Of a stretch of 64,000 bases of DNA, positions 13,492 through 24,279 are shown piece by piece; position 1 is the stretch's first letter, and each line of letters opens with the position of its first letter. The notes under the pieces are model-generated. The model ran no database searches. It saw only the letters and a program-made list of their open reading frames with translations, and was not told the DNA's origin. This stretch comes from Micractinium sp. NFX-FRZ (taxonomy: Eukaryota; Chlorophyta; Trebouxiophyceae; Chlorellales; Chlorellaceae): NCBI GenBank assembly GCA_029339195.1, contig JAPTJF010000072.1, positions 1 to 64,000 of the forward strand, given 5' to 3'. The translations under genes and the position numbers were made by a program.

Positions 13492-13834
13492 CCGTGCTCC
13501 AGGCAGTAGAGCTCCCAGCAGGCATTACCGACCTGGATGCCGGCTTGCAGGGTGCGACAGGGAGGAGCGGCAAGGGAGGTTGACCGATTGCCGGGGGGCT
13601 TCGCTTCGCTGTCGAATGCCGGCCCGCCTGCGCACTGATCGCTGGCCCCCACGAGCCTAAGCCACCCGCCGTGCCGCCTGGGGCCGCCCCTGCCCCGGCA
13701 GGCAGCCCTCACGCCGGTCAATTTGAACGCGGCAGGCAGGCGGACCCCCCGGCAGGCGCCCCCACGACCCGCCAACCCTCCCTCTCTGCTCGGTCGGTCA
13801 CCTGCCCAATGTGTATGGAGATGACCTCACGCAT
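13492..13834 (-). pseudogene. TUA: Alpha-tubulin 5' fragment (first two exons)
   Basis: On the minus strand, exon 13834-13802 encodes [11 protein letters not shown] and exon 13544-13492 encodes [18 protein letters not shown]. This is the invariant alpha-tubulin start, and good GT donors follow both exons. Nothing further downstream on this strand matches tubulin. The intron between them should end in AG before GCCGGC, but the sequence reads CTGCAA. The only nearby AG would shift the frame, so the acceptor seems mutated. It points toward the 3' fragment at 12660-12994 on the opposite strand. Inversion plus deletion of an ancestral minus-strand gene would explain the arrangement. Confidence 0.85.
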
Positions 13835-14548
13835 GGTGGCTGGTGGGGGATTGGTTGAGGGGGTGGGGGGGAGTCGAGCCAGACACGGTCTGGAACGACG
13901 CCGGGGGTTGTAGGTGGGGGACGGGGAGGGCCTGAGGGGGCGGGAATGGAGCGTGGGGCCGCCGGGGCGGCGCATTTGGAGCAGGGCGCCTGCCCCTGCC
14001 TTTCCACCAGACCCCCTTGCATGGGGCTTGACCGACCCCTGGGGGTGCGCCTGGCTGCGGAGGGGGTGGCTTGGGGTCCTGGCGGGGGCGGTGGGGAGGT
14101 CTGGGCGGGCGCGGGGGCTGCAGAGCGGCTGGAGACTCGTTTGCTTGCCCGAGTTTTCCATATGTGTGCGACAAGTACTCGTAGGCCACACTTAGCATGA
14201 CGTTGACTTCAGCACGCAGGCTGGCGGGAGGAGGCGGCAGGCAAGGCGGCGGGGGTGCTTGGCAGGCACAGCAAATTGGAGCGCTGCTATGCTGGTGACT
14301 GACTGCAGCGATTATAGCATCCATCCTGATGCTCAATTGCCTGCCCAGATCCCTCAAACCCCTGCGCGCTTTGAGCGGGCCGCAGCACAGCACGGGCGGG
14401 GTGCCTCACCGCGTGGAGAGGCACATAGCGGTGCTCATACGCACTGCTTATTGGCTGTCGTAGGTTGAATAGATAGAGATCATTGCAGGCAGCTCAACTC
14501 GCTGGCCGCGATCCGCACCAGCGGCTTCCCCCGTCTAGGGGCCACGCC
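13835..14548. other. Intergenic: former tubulin promoter and TBC upstream region
   Basis: This 714-bp stretch lies upstream of two divergent starts, the tubulin 5' fragment (-) and the TBC gene (+). It is G-rich with GGGGG-containing patches. No exon could be supported. A short minus-strand peptide frame near 14165-14215 is unexplained but has no splice or family support. Confidence 0.4.
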
Positions 14549-15575
14549 ATGGGCGTGGTGGAGTTCGCATCATGGGTGGCTACCCAGGTTTTCGACGTGG
14601 TGGGCAGCGTGGCCGGCGTGCAGGGCGCGGACGGCGGCGCCACCGTCGACTTGCAGGCAAGCCGCAAGCCCAGGCACGGGGCAGGCTGTGGTGCTGCGCC
14701 ACTGTCGTGTTTGGCATGAAAGCCAATCCGGCACATGGAAGGTGGTGTGGAATGTCAGGAATGTACAGCAGGTTAGCATCACGGTCTTTTCTGCACACTG
14801 GGGCAGAGGCCTGGCCGCAGGGCATGCCGTGGTGCGCGCCACCGCCACAGCAACTCCTGGGACCAATGAACCGCCATGCTATCGTCATGCTCGGCAACAC
14901 ACCCTGCAGGTCGGCAAGACCGTCTTTCACGATGTCCCAGCAAAGGTGTGCACCCTGTGAGGCTGTGCGACACACATGTGGTCGTGGGGCAGTCTGTGAG
15001 GTGCAGGAGGCAGGCGTTCTGCACCTGCCTCCTTCCAGGGGACAGGAAGCGGCTTCCTTCCTTCCTTCCCACAGCCCGTATGTTTGTGTGTGTGTGCCGC
15101 CCCCCTGTTGGTGCCCTGCAGATGCGCTCGGAGCTGTGGCTGAGCCAGCTGCAGCAAAAAGGGCTGCAGGGCGGGGCGGTGCCGGCGGGGCAGTACAACG
15201 ACCTGCTGTTTGAGGTGCAGCAGCGGGTGGAGGCAGGGAGGGGGTGGGGCACTGCGGCAGCCGAGGGAGGGCGCTCCCGCCGGCCTGTGCAGCCGGCAAG
15301 AAGCTCCCAGCCACGTCTGGATTGCAGCTGCTTGGCTGTGCCCCAGCTGCTACTCCATCGTCCTGCAACCCCACATCGCCTCCTGCCTCCCTCGTGCTCC
15401 TGGCCCACCCTCCCTCCCTCACAAAATCACCACCCTGCTGTACCTGCTGTGCCCTGCTGTGCGTCCCCACCCGCAGCGCGCGCAGCAGCTGTCCCCCGAT
15501 GTGCTGTCTGAGATAGACAACGACACGCACCGCACCTTCCCAGGCCACCCCCGGTCAGTCAGCAGCCGTGCAGGG

Positions 15576-15606
15576 CAGGGCGGGGCGGGGCGGGGCGGGG
15601 CGGGCA
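15576..15606. repeat. GGGGC pentanucleotide tract
   Basis: Five to six GGGGC units lie just inside the intron after the TBC exon ending at 15553. The tract could fold into a G-quadruplex. No coding role is seen. Confidence 0.8.
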
Positions 15607-15679
15607 CGAGGGGGGGCAGGGGTTCAGACGCACCGGGAGCAAGATGCAGACAGTCGGACCCTTGTGTGCACCTGAGCCT

Positions 15680-15685
15680 GCTGCC

Positions 15686-15770
<85 letters not shown>

Positions 15771-15792
15771 CTGCTGCTGCTGCTGCTGCGTG
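15680..15792. repeat. CTG trinucleotide array in TBC intron
   Basis: More than 30 CTG units, interrupted by CCACTG, fill most of the last TBC intron. The Leu-, Cys- or Ala-rich frames across it are low-complexity and not annotated as genes. Confidence 0.9.
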
Positions 15793-16184
15793 CCTGGTGT
15801 CGCGTGCCTACATGCACGCCCAGCACGTCTCCTGTCCCTCCTCCCCCCGCTGCAGGCTGTCCACGCCGGAGGACTGTTGCAGCCAGGCGTGCTGGCGGGC
15901 CGGCGTCAGGCCTTCCCGTTTTGCAAAGGGGCCTGTGCGGCAGGCGTCATGCGTGCTCTGCCGAGCGTGCTGGTCCACTTCCGTTCATGATGCTGGAAAG
16001 TGCGGATCCAATCCCCAGTAGCAGAGCCAGCCTGCTGCCACTGGTTGTGCTACTTGTTGCACCGGTTTGGTGTCACCATGTGCAGGAGGGGACTGGGCGT
16101 CGCTGACCTCCCTTGGCCTAGCCTCAGGCTTTGCTGACCGGGGTGCGTGTGCCCTGCCTGCTGCGCCCTGCTAAGTCTGTGCAG

Positions 16185-16800
16185 GTGAAGACCTGGCGCT
16201 GCTGCCCTTCATTGACCTGGCGAACCACCGGCAGCATGCAGACCGGCCGCAGGGGTGCGTGGGCGGCAATGCGCTGGGTTTGTGGTGCGTATAAAGCTTC
16301 TGTGGTTCACCTGCACCGGGGTCTTATCTTGGCGCCGCCGTCTCCGGGGATAGAGGTTGGCAGCCGGCAGGCAGCAAGCTATAGGGGTAGGCTTGCCATG
16401 CTCCCCTGCTTCCTTCTGCATCCTGTGGCACAGCCCCACCTCACCGCCCACCGGCCTCCCCTGCCTGCCGCAGGCTGACCAGCGCAGCTGGGCAGCCCTG
16501 TGCCGCGGTGTCCAGCCGACACCGGGGCGCCGCCCAGGCACTGGAAGCAGGCGCTGAGTTCTGCATTTCGTACGTCGCAGGTGGGTCGCAGCCGAGGTGT
16601 GGTGGGTAAGCGACGCTGCCAGAGCTTGCTTCCCTGCCTTGCCCTTCCTGCTTGCTGACCAGCCGAGCAGCCTGCCTGCCCGAGCTCCCCTTCACCTTCC
16701 CCACGCCCCCCTCCACTGCCCCATGTGTGCAGACACCACCCCGCTCCAGATGTTCTTGTCCTTTGGTTGGGTGCCCGAGGAGAGCAGGGGGCTCGCCTGA
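16185..16800 (+). pseudogene. SET-domain 3' half, duplicated copy 2
   Basis: Three exons match copy 1 in length and phase: 16185-16254, 16474-16580, 16733-16800 (70, 107 and 68 nt). They encode EDLALLPFIDLANH, LTSAAGQPCAAVSSRHRG, EFCISYVAG and the LSFGWVPEESRGLA stop. Relative to copy 1, two Tyr codons have become Cys and Ser, and one Gln has become Arg. The N-terminal SET half (the SRGVVAAE exon) is absent. Frames, splice sites and stop are preserved. An in-frame splice from the TBC exon (donor after 15875) to 16185 is possible, but there is no transcript evidence. Confidence 0.75.
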
Positions 16801-17197
16801 GGTCGCTGCCACGTGACCACCTCCCGCTGCAGTAGCACCCCTGCAAACCACCCCACTCCTTGCTCTGCCATAAGCGCCCCTCCCTTGCCGCGCTCACCGC
16901 GCCCCCTTGTTCATCCCACACCTTGCTGCTCCTGCGTGTCCACACTCACCCCCTGTGTCCACATCACACCTTGCTGCCCCTGCATCTCTTGCTTGCACGC
17001 ACCCACTTGTGTCCATCCTCGCTTCCCCTGCATCTGTGGCACGCACCCATGTATGTCCGTCCCTGCTGTCCCTGCATCTTGACCACATTCGGCCACTGTG
17101 TCCATCTCACACCTTGTTGCCCCTGCATCTTGGGCACCCGCACCGTCCCTGCCCATCCCACAGCTTGCTGCCCCTGCCTCCTTGCGCACCCGTGGCT
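16801..17197. repeat. Degenerate minisatellite, duplicated copy
   Basis: By eye this copy is identical to 12262-12658, which is unexpected for an array that is itself internally degenerate. Confidence 0.8.
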
Positions 17198-17393
17198 CTA
17201 TGTGCAATTGAGGTTGCCACCTGAGGCATACTGCTCACCCCCCCACCTTGCTGCCCAAGTCCTGGCTTGTGGTTTCCCACCTTGCCCCTGCTTGACTTTC
17301 ATTCGAGTGTTTTAACACTAGTCAGCTTCCTTGGCACAGCTGCACACGAGCGCAGCAGTGGAAGTGGCAGCGCAGCACGCTCAGCAGCAGGCA

Positions 17394-18326
17394 TACAGTA
17401 AACCACCCTAATTAGCCCTCATCCCATGCATTCATGCACCCCTACTCCAAGGGAGTGCCTCAAAATCCCTGGCTTCCACCGTGCTAACTCTTTACTGAGT
17501 TAGGAATAAGATCCTGGTCCTATAGTGGGAAAAGCTTGTGCGGCTGAGAAACAACAGGGGATTGAGTGCCAGGGGGTCCGGTCGGGCCCCTCGGCCCAAA
17601 ATGAGTCCTAATTAGCCCTCCACCCTTGCCGGCCATCCTGCCGGTGTCTACCTGGGGCTGCTGACCCCCTCATCCTCTTAGTACTCATATGAGAAGCACG
17701 GGAATGTGCGGAGCACAATAATTGAGTCCTGAAAGGGGAGCCCAGCCTCCTGCCCATGCCCTGCCAGTGCCACGTCAGCGGCGGCAGCAGGTGACCCCCA
17801 TGCACCGGCCCAGAGTGCATCGACTCCGCCCCTTAGCGCTCCAAAGTGTTCAATTTCACCTAAAAGGCTGTCCAGGAAGCGAGAGCCGCGCACCACAACC
17901 ATCAGGCAGTGTCGTTGTCTGCCTTCGCGGTCAAGCCAGCGTGGCAGGCGCGAAGCCCGCGCGCCTGGGGGCCGTGGTCGCTTTGAAAAAGCATCAACGT
18001 GCGCCGCGCAGCCGCAAAAAACTTTCAACTTGGGTGCATAAGGTCTGGGTGTGCAGCCTTTTCTATCGCGAGCTGCGCTCGCACAGATTGAGACTCCCTA
18101 AAGCTGAGCTGTCAGAAGGGCAGCAAGGGCCCGTTGCCAGCCATGGCACAAGATGTGCTCCTAACATGACATGTCAGGCCCGACCGCCGCCGCCGCCCCG
18201 CCTGCTGCACCCCCCTCCCAAGAGGTTTCAGTGGTGAGGGGGGCCAGGTGAAACGGTTCTGTTTGATGCAAATAATGCATGAGGGCTAATTAGGGTACCG
18301 AGGGCTAATTAGGGTGGTTTACTGTA
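17394..18326. mobile_element. 933-bp TIR element, non-autonomous DNA transposon
   Basis: The ends are perfect 27-bp inverted repeats (17394-17420 and 18300-18326). The outer part reads TACAGTAAACCACCCTAATT. A second copy of the CTAATTAGCCCTC core lies next to the right end (18280-18293) and another at 17607-17619. If the element proper begins at CAGT, it is flanked by TA on both sides, the target duplication of Tc1/mariner/pogo elements. The flanks also share GCA outside this. No transposase was recognised. The longest open frames (17722-18237 + and 17678-18028 -) have no family signature. It is probably a MITE-like element mobilised in trans. Confidence 0.75.
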
Positions 18327-19241
18327 GCAAGGTGGGAAGAAATCGAGGTGGGGTGGGGTGGGGTGGGGTGCGGTGCCACTGGATCGGCACAGGAGTGAGA
18401 CTTCGCAGTTCGGCTGGAGGTGGCTCAAAGTGGAGACTAATCTTGCTCAGCAGAAGGAGGTTTGAGACGCTCGTGGGCGCGTTTGTGCCAATGCTCAAAG
18501 GCGGAGGTGCCCATGGGGGGCAGGCGACCTTTGAGGAGGAGTGCAGGAGACGTGAACAGGGCTGGTAGCAGAGATGTATAGGCATCCATTCATGGGGGGC
18601 ATGTGGGGGGCTGCCGCAGTACTGCGCCGCGCAGAGCAAGGGGGGGAAGACAGGTGCCTGTGTGTGGGTGCGGAGGGGCGGCCCTCCAACCAATCGTTGC
18701 TGCCTCGCGCAGCAGCGGAATGAACAAAGAAAGGAAGAGGAGTGTTGGGGCAACTGCCTCGCGCAGTGCGGATAGGGCCAAAAACGGAGGGTACACAGCA
18801 GCATCGCGCTACTGGTCGGAAGGATTGGGGACAAGGTGGATTGAACTAGGAATGCCAAGAGAATGACGGTTCACAGGCCGGGCTGCCAAAGCGAGGCAGG
18901 CACGGGGGGGAAGGGGCGTACTTGAGTTGAGGTGACAACGAGGAGTGGCACTTCTGGCAATAAAAATTAATGGTCGGGAATCTAGCAGCATGGGCAGCCG
19001 GTGCTCCGTGCGCTGCTGTGCTGTGCTGCGCTGTGCTGTGCTGTGTTAAGCTGGGCTCCCGCGCAAGATGGTAAGCTGGTAAGCTGGTGCTGTTCGGGGA
19101 GAATAGCGGGGTGGCAGCTGGGTGCGCTGTACGTGGGTGCGCTGCCTGCCCGCACGCAAGCAGGCGCCCCAATGGCTCGCTCATGCGGCGCGCGCATGCG
19201 CATGCGCTTGCGCATGAGCTCCTCTCCTGCGGGGCGCCACC
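18327..19241. other. Intergenic between TIR element and RNA-binding gene
   Basis: About 915 bp should include the 3' UTR of the minus-strand RNA-binding gene. A GGGGT tract (18341-18371) and a GCTGT/GCTGC run (19011-19045) are visible. No exon was supported. Confidence 0.4.
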
Positions 19242-22200
19242 TCAGCTCAAGTGCAGCCTGTGCAGGGCATCCGCGGCAGCGCTGGCAGCCCCGCTGGCTG
19301 AGGTGGGTGGTGCACTGCCCGCCGTGCCCTGCTGGCTGCCAGCTGGCGTGGTGCTGCCCTCGCCAGCCAGGGACTCACCGCTGGTGGAGGGCGCCACATT
19401 TCGGTCGCCGCCCTCAAGATCAGGGGTTGGGCTCCGAATTCGCTGCTCGCTGGCCCCGCCGTGGCCGCCGCCGGCCTGCTGGGGAGAGCCGAATGCGGCC
19501 ATGGCCGCGGGGGCGGCAGCGTGTGCAGGCGGCAGCCCCGCTGCTGCCCCTGCAGGGCTGGAAGCTGCGCTGGCAGCACCAGCTGGCATGCTCAGCGCAA
19601 GCATGAAAGCTGAAGTGCTGCCCTGGCTGCTGCTGCCAGCAAGGGTGGCGCTGCCATCAAACTGCACCACGGCAGCAGGCTGCCCAACAGATGCTGCTGC
19701 TGTACCATCCCACGTGAACACTGGCGGTGCGGCTGCCAGCCTGGCACCCTGCTGCTGCTGCTGCGGTGCCAGAGGCGGCTCCCAGCATGGAGCCGCTGGC
19801 TGCAGGGCCGCCCCCGCCACATGCTGCAGCTGCTGCAGCTGCTGCTGACGCTGGAATTGCTGCTGCTGCTGCTGCTGCTGCGGCGGCGGCGGCGGCGGCG
19901 GCGGCAGCGGCTGGGCGGCCGGGTGGCTGGGGTAGCCGCCAGCGTGGGCAGCGGGCCCCGCCTGGCCGTACCAGGTTGCGCCTCTGCCCCACACACCAGC
20001 ATACATCATCTGTGCCTGTTGCTGCGCCTGCTGCGCCATCTGATGCTGCTGCCAGGCCTGCTGCGCCTGCTGCGCTGCCTGCTGCTGGGCCTGCTGCTGC
20101 TGCTGCTGCTGCCAGGTCTGCTGCCCTCCGCCGCCGCCGCCGCTGCGGCCTGGCCGGGCTTGCTGCCCGGGCACCAGCCCATACGCTGCCGCCGGCGGCA
20201 GCGTGAAGGGTGCTGGCGGCAGCGTGAAGGGAGTTGCGACGGGCACACCGGCCAGTGGAGAGGCAGGCATAGGAGAGCCCAGGGGTGCAGGCATGGCGCC
20301 AGGCGGTGGCGCTGCAGCATACAGACCCCCGCCCGGGTGGAAGTAGTATGTTGGTGCCAGCAGCATTGCGCCCGGGTAACCTGCGCACACGAGAGGGCCA
20401 AGGGAGGCAGCAGGGGGGGAGTGGGAGGCAGGGATGAAAGCAGGCCCCAGCGCCCGAAGCACCGCTTTAGAGGCAGACGGGGGTCGGGTCAGAGCGTGCA
20501 GCACACCGTGCACCCCCCGGGCCTGGCGACGGGAGCTGAGTAGGCACCCACCCCACACGCTATGCCTGCTCGGCTAGCGCTGAATGCCACCAGCTGGCGG
20601 ATCACCGGCCTGCTGCCGGCGCTGATCTGCCACGCACCCGCCGGCGCCGCCATGACTGGAAGCGTGCCCATTGCTGCCGCGCCCCAGATGGGTTGCGCCG
20701 GCTGGCGGTGGATCGCCCACGCCAGCTTGACCGGCCGCCCAGCCAGCTGCAGGCAGAAGCGGGAGCAGGAGCAGGGGCGGCGCGTCAGTGAGCCAGGAAT
20801 GCATGCCCCATGCCCCATGCCAGCAGCAACATCAAAGTGCCCTCTTTGCCCGCCTCGATAAGGCCCGATGCCAGCTGGCAGATTGAAACCAGGCGCAGGG
20901 GTGCTGCGGACAGGCGGGGACATGCAGGCAGGCTGCCAGGCAAGCAGGCAGGCTAGGGTACGTTAGAGGTGGGAGGGTGTCGCCACGGATGTGAGAGATG
21001 CCCACAGCCTCACCATCGCGTCATCCATTTGCCGCAGCGCGTGCTCCGCATGCTGAGTGTCTACAAACCGCACGAAGCCGCAGCCCCTGCAAGGAGGTTT
21101 CAGGGGCCCAGCAGGGCGTGGCATGCTCGAGGGAGGCGAGGAGGCACGCACAAGGGGGGTTTGGGGGAGCTGGGCAGCCGCCACTCAGGTGCATGCGCCG
21201 CACCAGTGCAGTGCTTCCCCAGGCGCCGGCCCCTGCACTCACTTGCTGCTGCCATCTGGGTGGCGCAGCACCCTGACCGACGTCACGCCGGCGTGGGAAC
21301 CAAACAGGTGCCACAGTGCCGCCTCATCCACATCTGGCCTGCAGGGAAGAAGTGGGAAGAGACGGGAGCAACGTGTGTATGAATGCATGCTAGAGCAGGC
21401 TTAGGGGGAAGCCGCAGACACGCAGGGCAGGTAGACAGCGCAGCAGATGAAACGCTTGCTGCGCAGGCAGCCTGGCTGCAAAGCACGCCCGACAGGCAAG
21501 GCAGCAGGCAAGGCGGCTGGCGGCGGGGCACCACGCAGCGTCTCGCCGAGGCTGCGGCCCGGCAGCACAAAGAAAGAGCAAGGAGCGCACCCCAAGGGGC
21601 GTGCAAAGAGTGTGTCTGTTGAGGCCTCGCCCGAGGGTGCACCATAGCCAGCTCCGTACCCTCCTGCACCATAGCCTCCTGCACCATACCCTCCTGCACC
21701 ATACCCTCCTGCACCATACCCTCCTGCTGAGGGCCTAGGGGATTGAGCTGCTGGAGAGACGGCGCCCGCCGGCCCCGCCCAGGTGGCCACCTGTGGCAGC
21801 ACTGTGCTGCCCCCGGCGCCGCGGCCATGCTGCTGCTGCTGCTGCTGGCCACGAGGGAGAGGCGGAGCTGCCTGCACCGGCAGAGGCGGCGGCTGCGGCG
21901 GCTGCGCCTGCTGCGCCTGCTGAGGCGCTTCAATGCCGTGCGCGGCTGGCATGGGCGGGCCTGTCATGCCTGGCGCCTGCTGTGCGTGCTGCGGCCCCTG
22001 CTGCTGCTGCGCCTGCTGCTGCGCCTGCTGGGCGGGTTCCTGCTCAGCGTGCTGGTTGGCGGGCCGCACGGTGGGCCGCTGCCCGTCTATCAGCAGGCCG
22101 GCCTCTCCCATCGCCACCGCTGCGCGCATGCTGCCGGCATCGGCAAAGGTCAGGAAGGCAACGCCCACAAAGGCGCCTTGCTCATCCTTGACCATTCGCA

Positions 22201-22968
22201 GGCGCTTGATGGGGCCTGCAGGCATATAAAGGAGCAGCGATGCCATGTAAGCGCCTAGCTGTTGATCGATACGAGCGCGCCAGCAAGGCAAATGCTGAGC
22301 AGCCGCTTGCTAGGCACAGAGCAGCACAACCAGCAAGGACTGGAGGCGCCCAGGCAGCGCCATTGCATGCAAGGTCTTGTGAACTGCCTGCCTGCCCTGC
22401 CTGCCGCCCTCGACGCTGCTTTGTGGTGCAAACGGGAACCACATGCGTGTGCCCGGCTGGAGAGTGGGGCTTGCGGCCCGCACAAAAGCGGCCCCACCCC
22501 CACCATACTGCTCTCTCCAGCTCCCTCGAAAAGGCAGGGGCTAAGGGCAGGCTCTCACCCGTGGCTCCAAACACCTCGGCCAGTCGCTCATATGTGGTGC
22601 TTGGGGACAGGCCGCGCACCTGCAGGCACCGCACATCAGCACATGCATGGGGGCTGATCAGGGCTGCAATCAACCAACGTAATCATGCGTCGAGGCAATG
22701 AAGGCCGTGCCGGCTGCGGCAGGCCAATGTCGCCGGGGATGGCGCTCTGCGGCGCACGGAGCAGCATGCAGCTGAGCATGTGCAGACGTAAGGAGCTGGA
22801 GCTCGAGCGACAAACTCGCAGGCAGCCTGCATGGCCACCGTCCCAATGGCACCCTGCATGGCCACCGCCCCAATGGAGGTGATGGGCACCCTTGCAAGCG
22901 AGGGATCTGCCCCTCCTCAACTCACCACAACAGCTGGCTTGAAGGCGGGTTTGCGGCGTGACGGACTG

Positions 22969-23004
<36 letters not shown>

Positions 23005-23674
23005 GGGGGGGCCGGGTAGGAGAGGAGCTGGGCGCTCACGCGCTCCCCTAGCTCGCACTCCCCTTGCCAGGCTGCCGCTGCCCTGCTGGCAGCCTCTGCT
23101 GTCGCAAACACACACAGCCCGGAGCTGCGGGAGGCAGAGGAGGGGGGTGGAATGGAGCAGGGTGGGCGGGGGAATGGGAGAAGTGCAGTGCGGGCAGTGT
23201 CATACGGTGGAATGTGAACAGTAGGATCTGCTTCCTCGGCAGCCGCGGCAGCAGCTTCCCCGGCGGCTTCCTGCAGCTTCCGCAGCGCCTTCCGACCTGG
23301 CCGGGGACAAAACAGGTGCCACTCCACCTGTGCCACCCCGTGCATGCACTTGATGTGAAGCTGCCCAGCCAGGCATGCTCACCGGACATCGGTTTCCGCC
23401 TCGCCCGCAGCAGACAGCGTGGCAGTCAGCACCCGCCCATACTGGCTGCCACACTCCATCAGTTGGTGTGCATCAACAGCCGGCGCCAGCCCCTGCAGCG
23501 GCAAGTGAGCGGGTCATGTCCCGTTGGGCAACTCCGAGCCCTTGCAGGCAGGCGGCAGAGCGGATGATGTGCCGCGCAGGGTGCAGGGCAGGCGGGCTGG
23601 CTGGCTGGCGGGGCGCACCTGCACCTGCACCTGGACACACTGCCCCGGCGGTGCGCCGCTGGGCGCGGCAGCCC

Positions 23675-23716
<42 letters not shown>

Positions 23717-24279
23717 CCCATGAAGCTGCACCCACCGAAAGGCGGGGCATCACGCGCAGGCGGCGGCCGCCCAAGTGCACGCGGTTCAGCCGCTCCACTG
23801 CTGCAGCAGCCTCTTGCTGGGATGCAAAGCGGATGTATGCATAACAGCTGGCCTCTACAACCCGCCGGTTCAAAGAGCGCCGCAGCTCCACCGCGCATGG
23901 CCCCACGCTGCTGAATAGCTGCTGCAGCTCCACAGCAGTGGTGGAGGGGTCCAGGTTGCCGCCTGCAGGCAGGGTGGGGCGTGGTGGAGGGGGGGCGGCG
24001 CAGCACGGCTGTGACGCGACGCGCCGGCGACGATGGGCACTTGAAGGCCAGGCACCGAAGCGGTGCGTGCATCTGAGCCGGCGGCGGGCGCCGGAAACGT
24101 TCACTGGTTCATCAAGGGAAAGAATAGGGGTCGGACCGGCCGCTGAAGCGCGCGGAGTTCAGAGCACAACCGGCTAACGCCTGTATTGGACGGCTCTGCC
24201 TCTCGGCTGCCTCCACAGCAACCTCCCAGATCTGCTCACAGTACACATCCCACGCGGCGGCGCCAGCAGACTCTGCCAT
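19242..24279 (-). CDS. Multi-RRM, glutamine-rich RNA-binding protein
   Basis: Exons, minus order: 24279-24171, 23962-23619, 23492-23383, 23124-22926, 22619-22559, 22215-21591, 21338-21243, 21086-21014, 20746 to about 20557, 20380-19242. Phases agree throughout. RRM-like pieces are: GNLDPSTT...AYIRFASQQEAAAAV; GLAPAVDAHQLM...GLCVFATAEAA; VRGLSPSTTYERLAEVFGA...GVAFLTFADAGSMRAAV; and PDVDEAALWHLFGSHAGV...KGCGFVRFVDTQHAEHAL with LAGRPVKLAWA. Between and after them lie polyQ blocks, five GGYGA repeats (21650-21730) and a Gln/Ala/Pro tail of about 380 residues. The architecture resembles RBP45/47/Nam8-type mRNA-binding proteins; the role is probably cytoplasmic or nuclear mRNA regulation. The first exon (MAESAGAAAWDVYCEQIWEV) is inferred from phase. 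RRM1 lacks the usual LYV before GNL. Confidence 0.8.

Larger units (their letters stand above)
14549..15880 (+). pseudogene. TBC (Rab-GAP) domain gene, 5' part, truncated
   Basis: Exons 14549-14656 (GC donor), 14910-14945, 15122-15226, 15477-15553 and from 15856 join in phase. The product runs MGVVEFASWVATQVFDVVG, then KTVFHDVPAK, RSELWLSQLQQKG, YNDLLFEVQQR, SEIDNDTHRTFPGHPRLSTPE. The block I(D)xDxxRTFPGHP followed by (L)xxxxG/D is the first half of a TBC domain, which activates GTP hydrolysis by Rab proteins. The catalytic Arg and Gln fingers lie further along and are missing. At 15880 the sequence switches to the duplicated SET-gene segment. Reading on gives an unrelated Cys-rich tail ending at 16021. 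The gene is a broken or chimeric TBC locus. Confidence 0.75.
15880..17199. repeat. Segmental duplication, copy 2
   Basis: This is the partner of 11391-12660. It begins at GCAGCCAGGC inside a TBC exon and ends at CCGTGGCTCTA, after which the sequence is unrelated to copy 1 (which continues into tubulin). Confidence 0.85.

Noticed and set aside
14580..15548. 322-residue open frame on the minus strand
   Set aside because: It lies opposite the TBC exons, is Ala/Pro/Cys-rich, shows no domain, and reflects high GC content rather than a gene.
15644..16021. Independent Ala-rich protein across the CTG array
   Set aside because: The frame is driven by the CTG repeat. Only its last part corresponds to a TBC exon running into the duplication breakpoint.
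17678..18237. Transposase gene inside the TIR element
   Set aside because: The open frames on both strands show no DDE or helix-turn-helix motif that I can recognise. The element is treated as non-autonomous.
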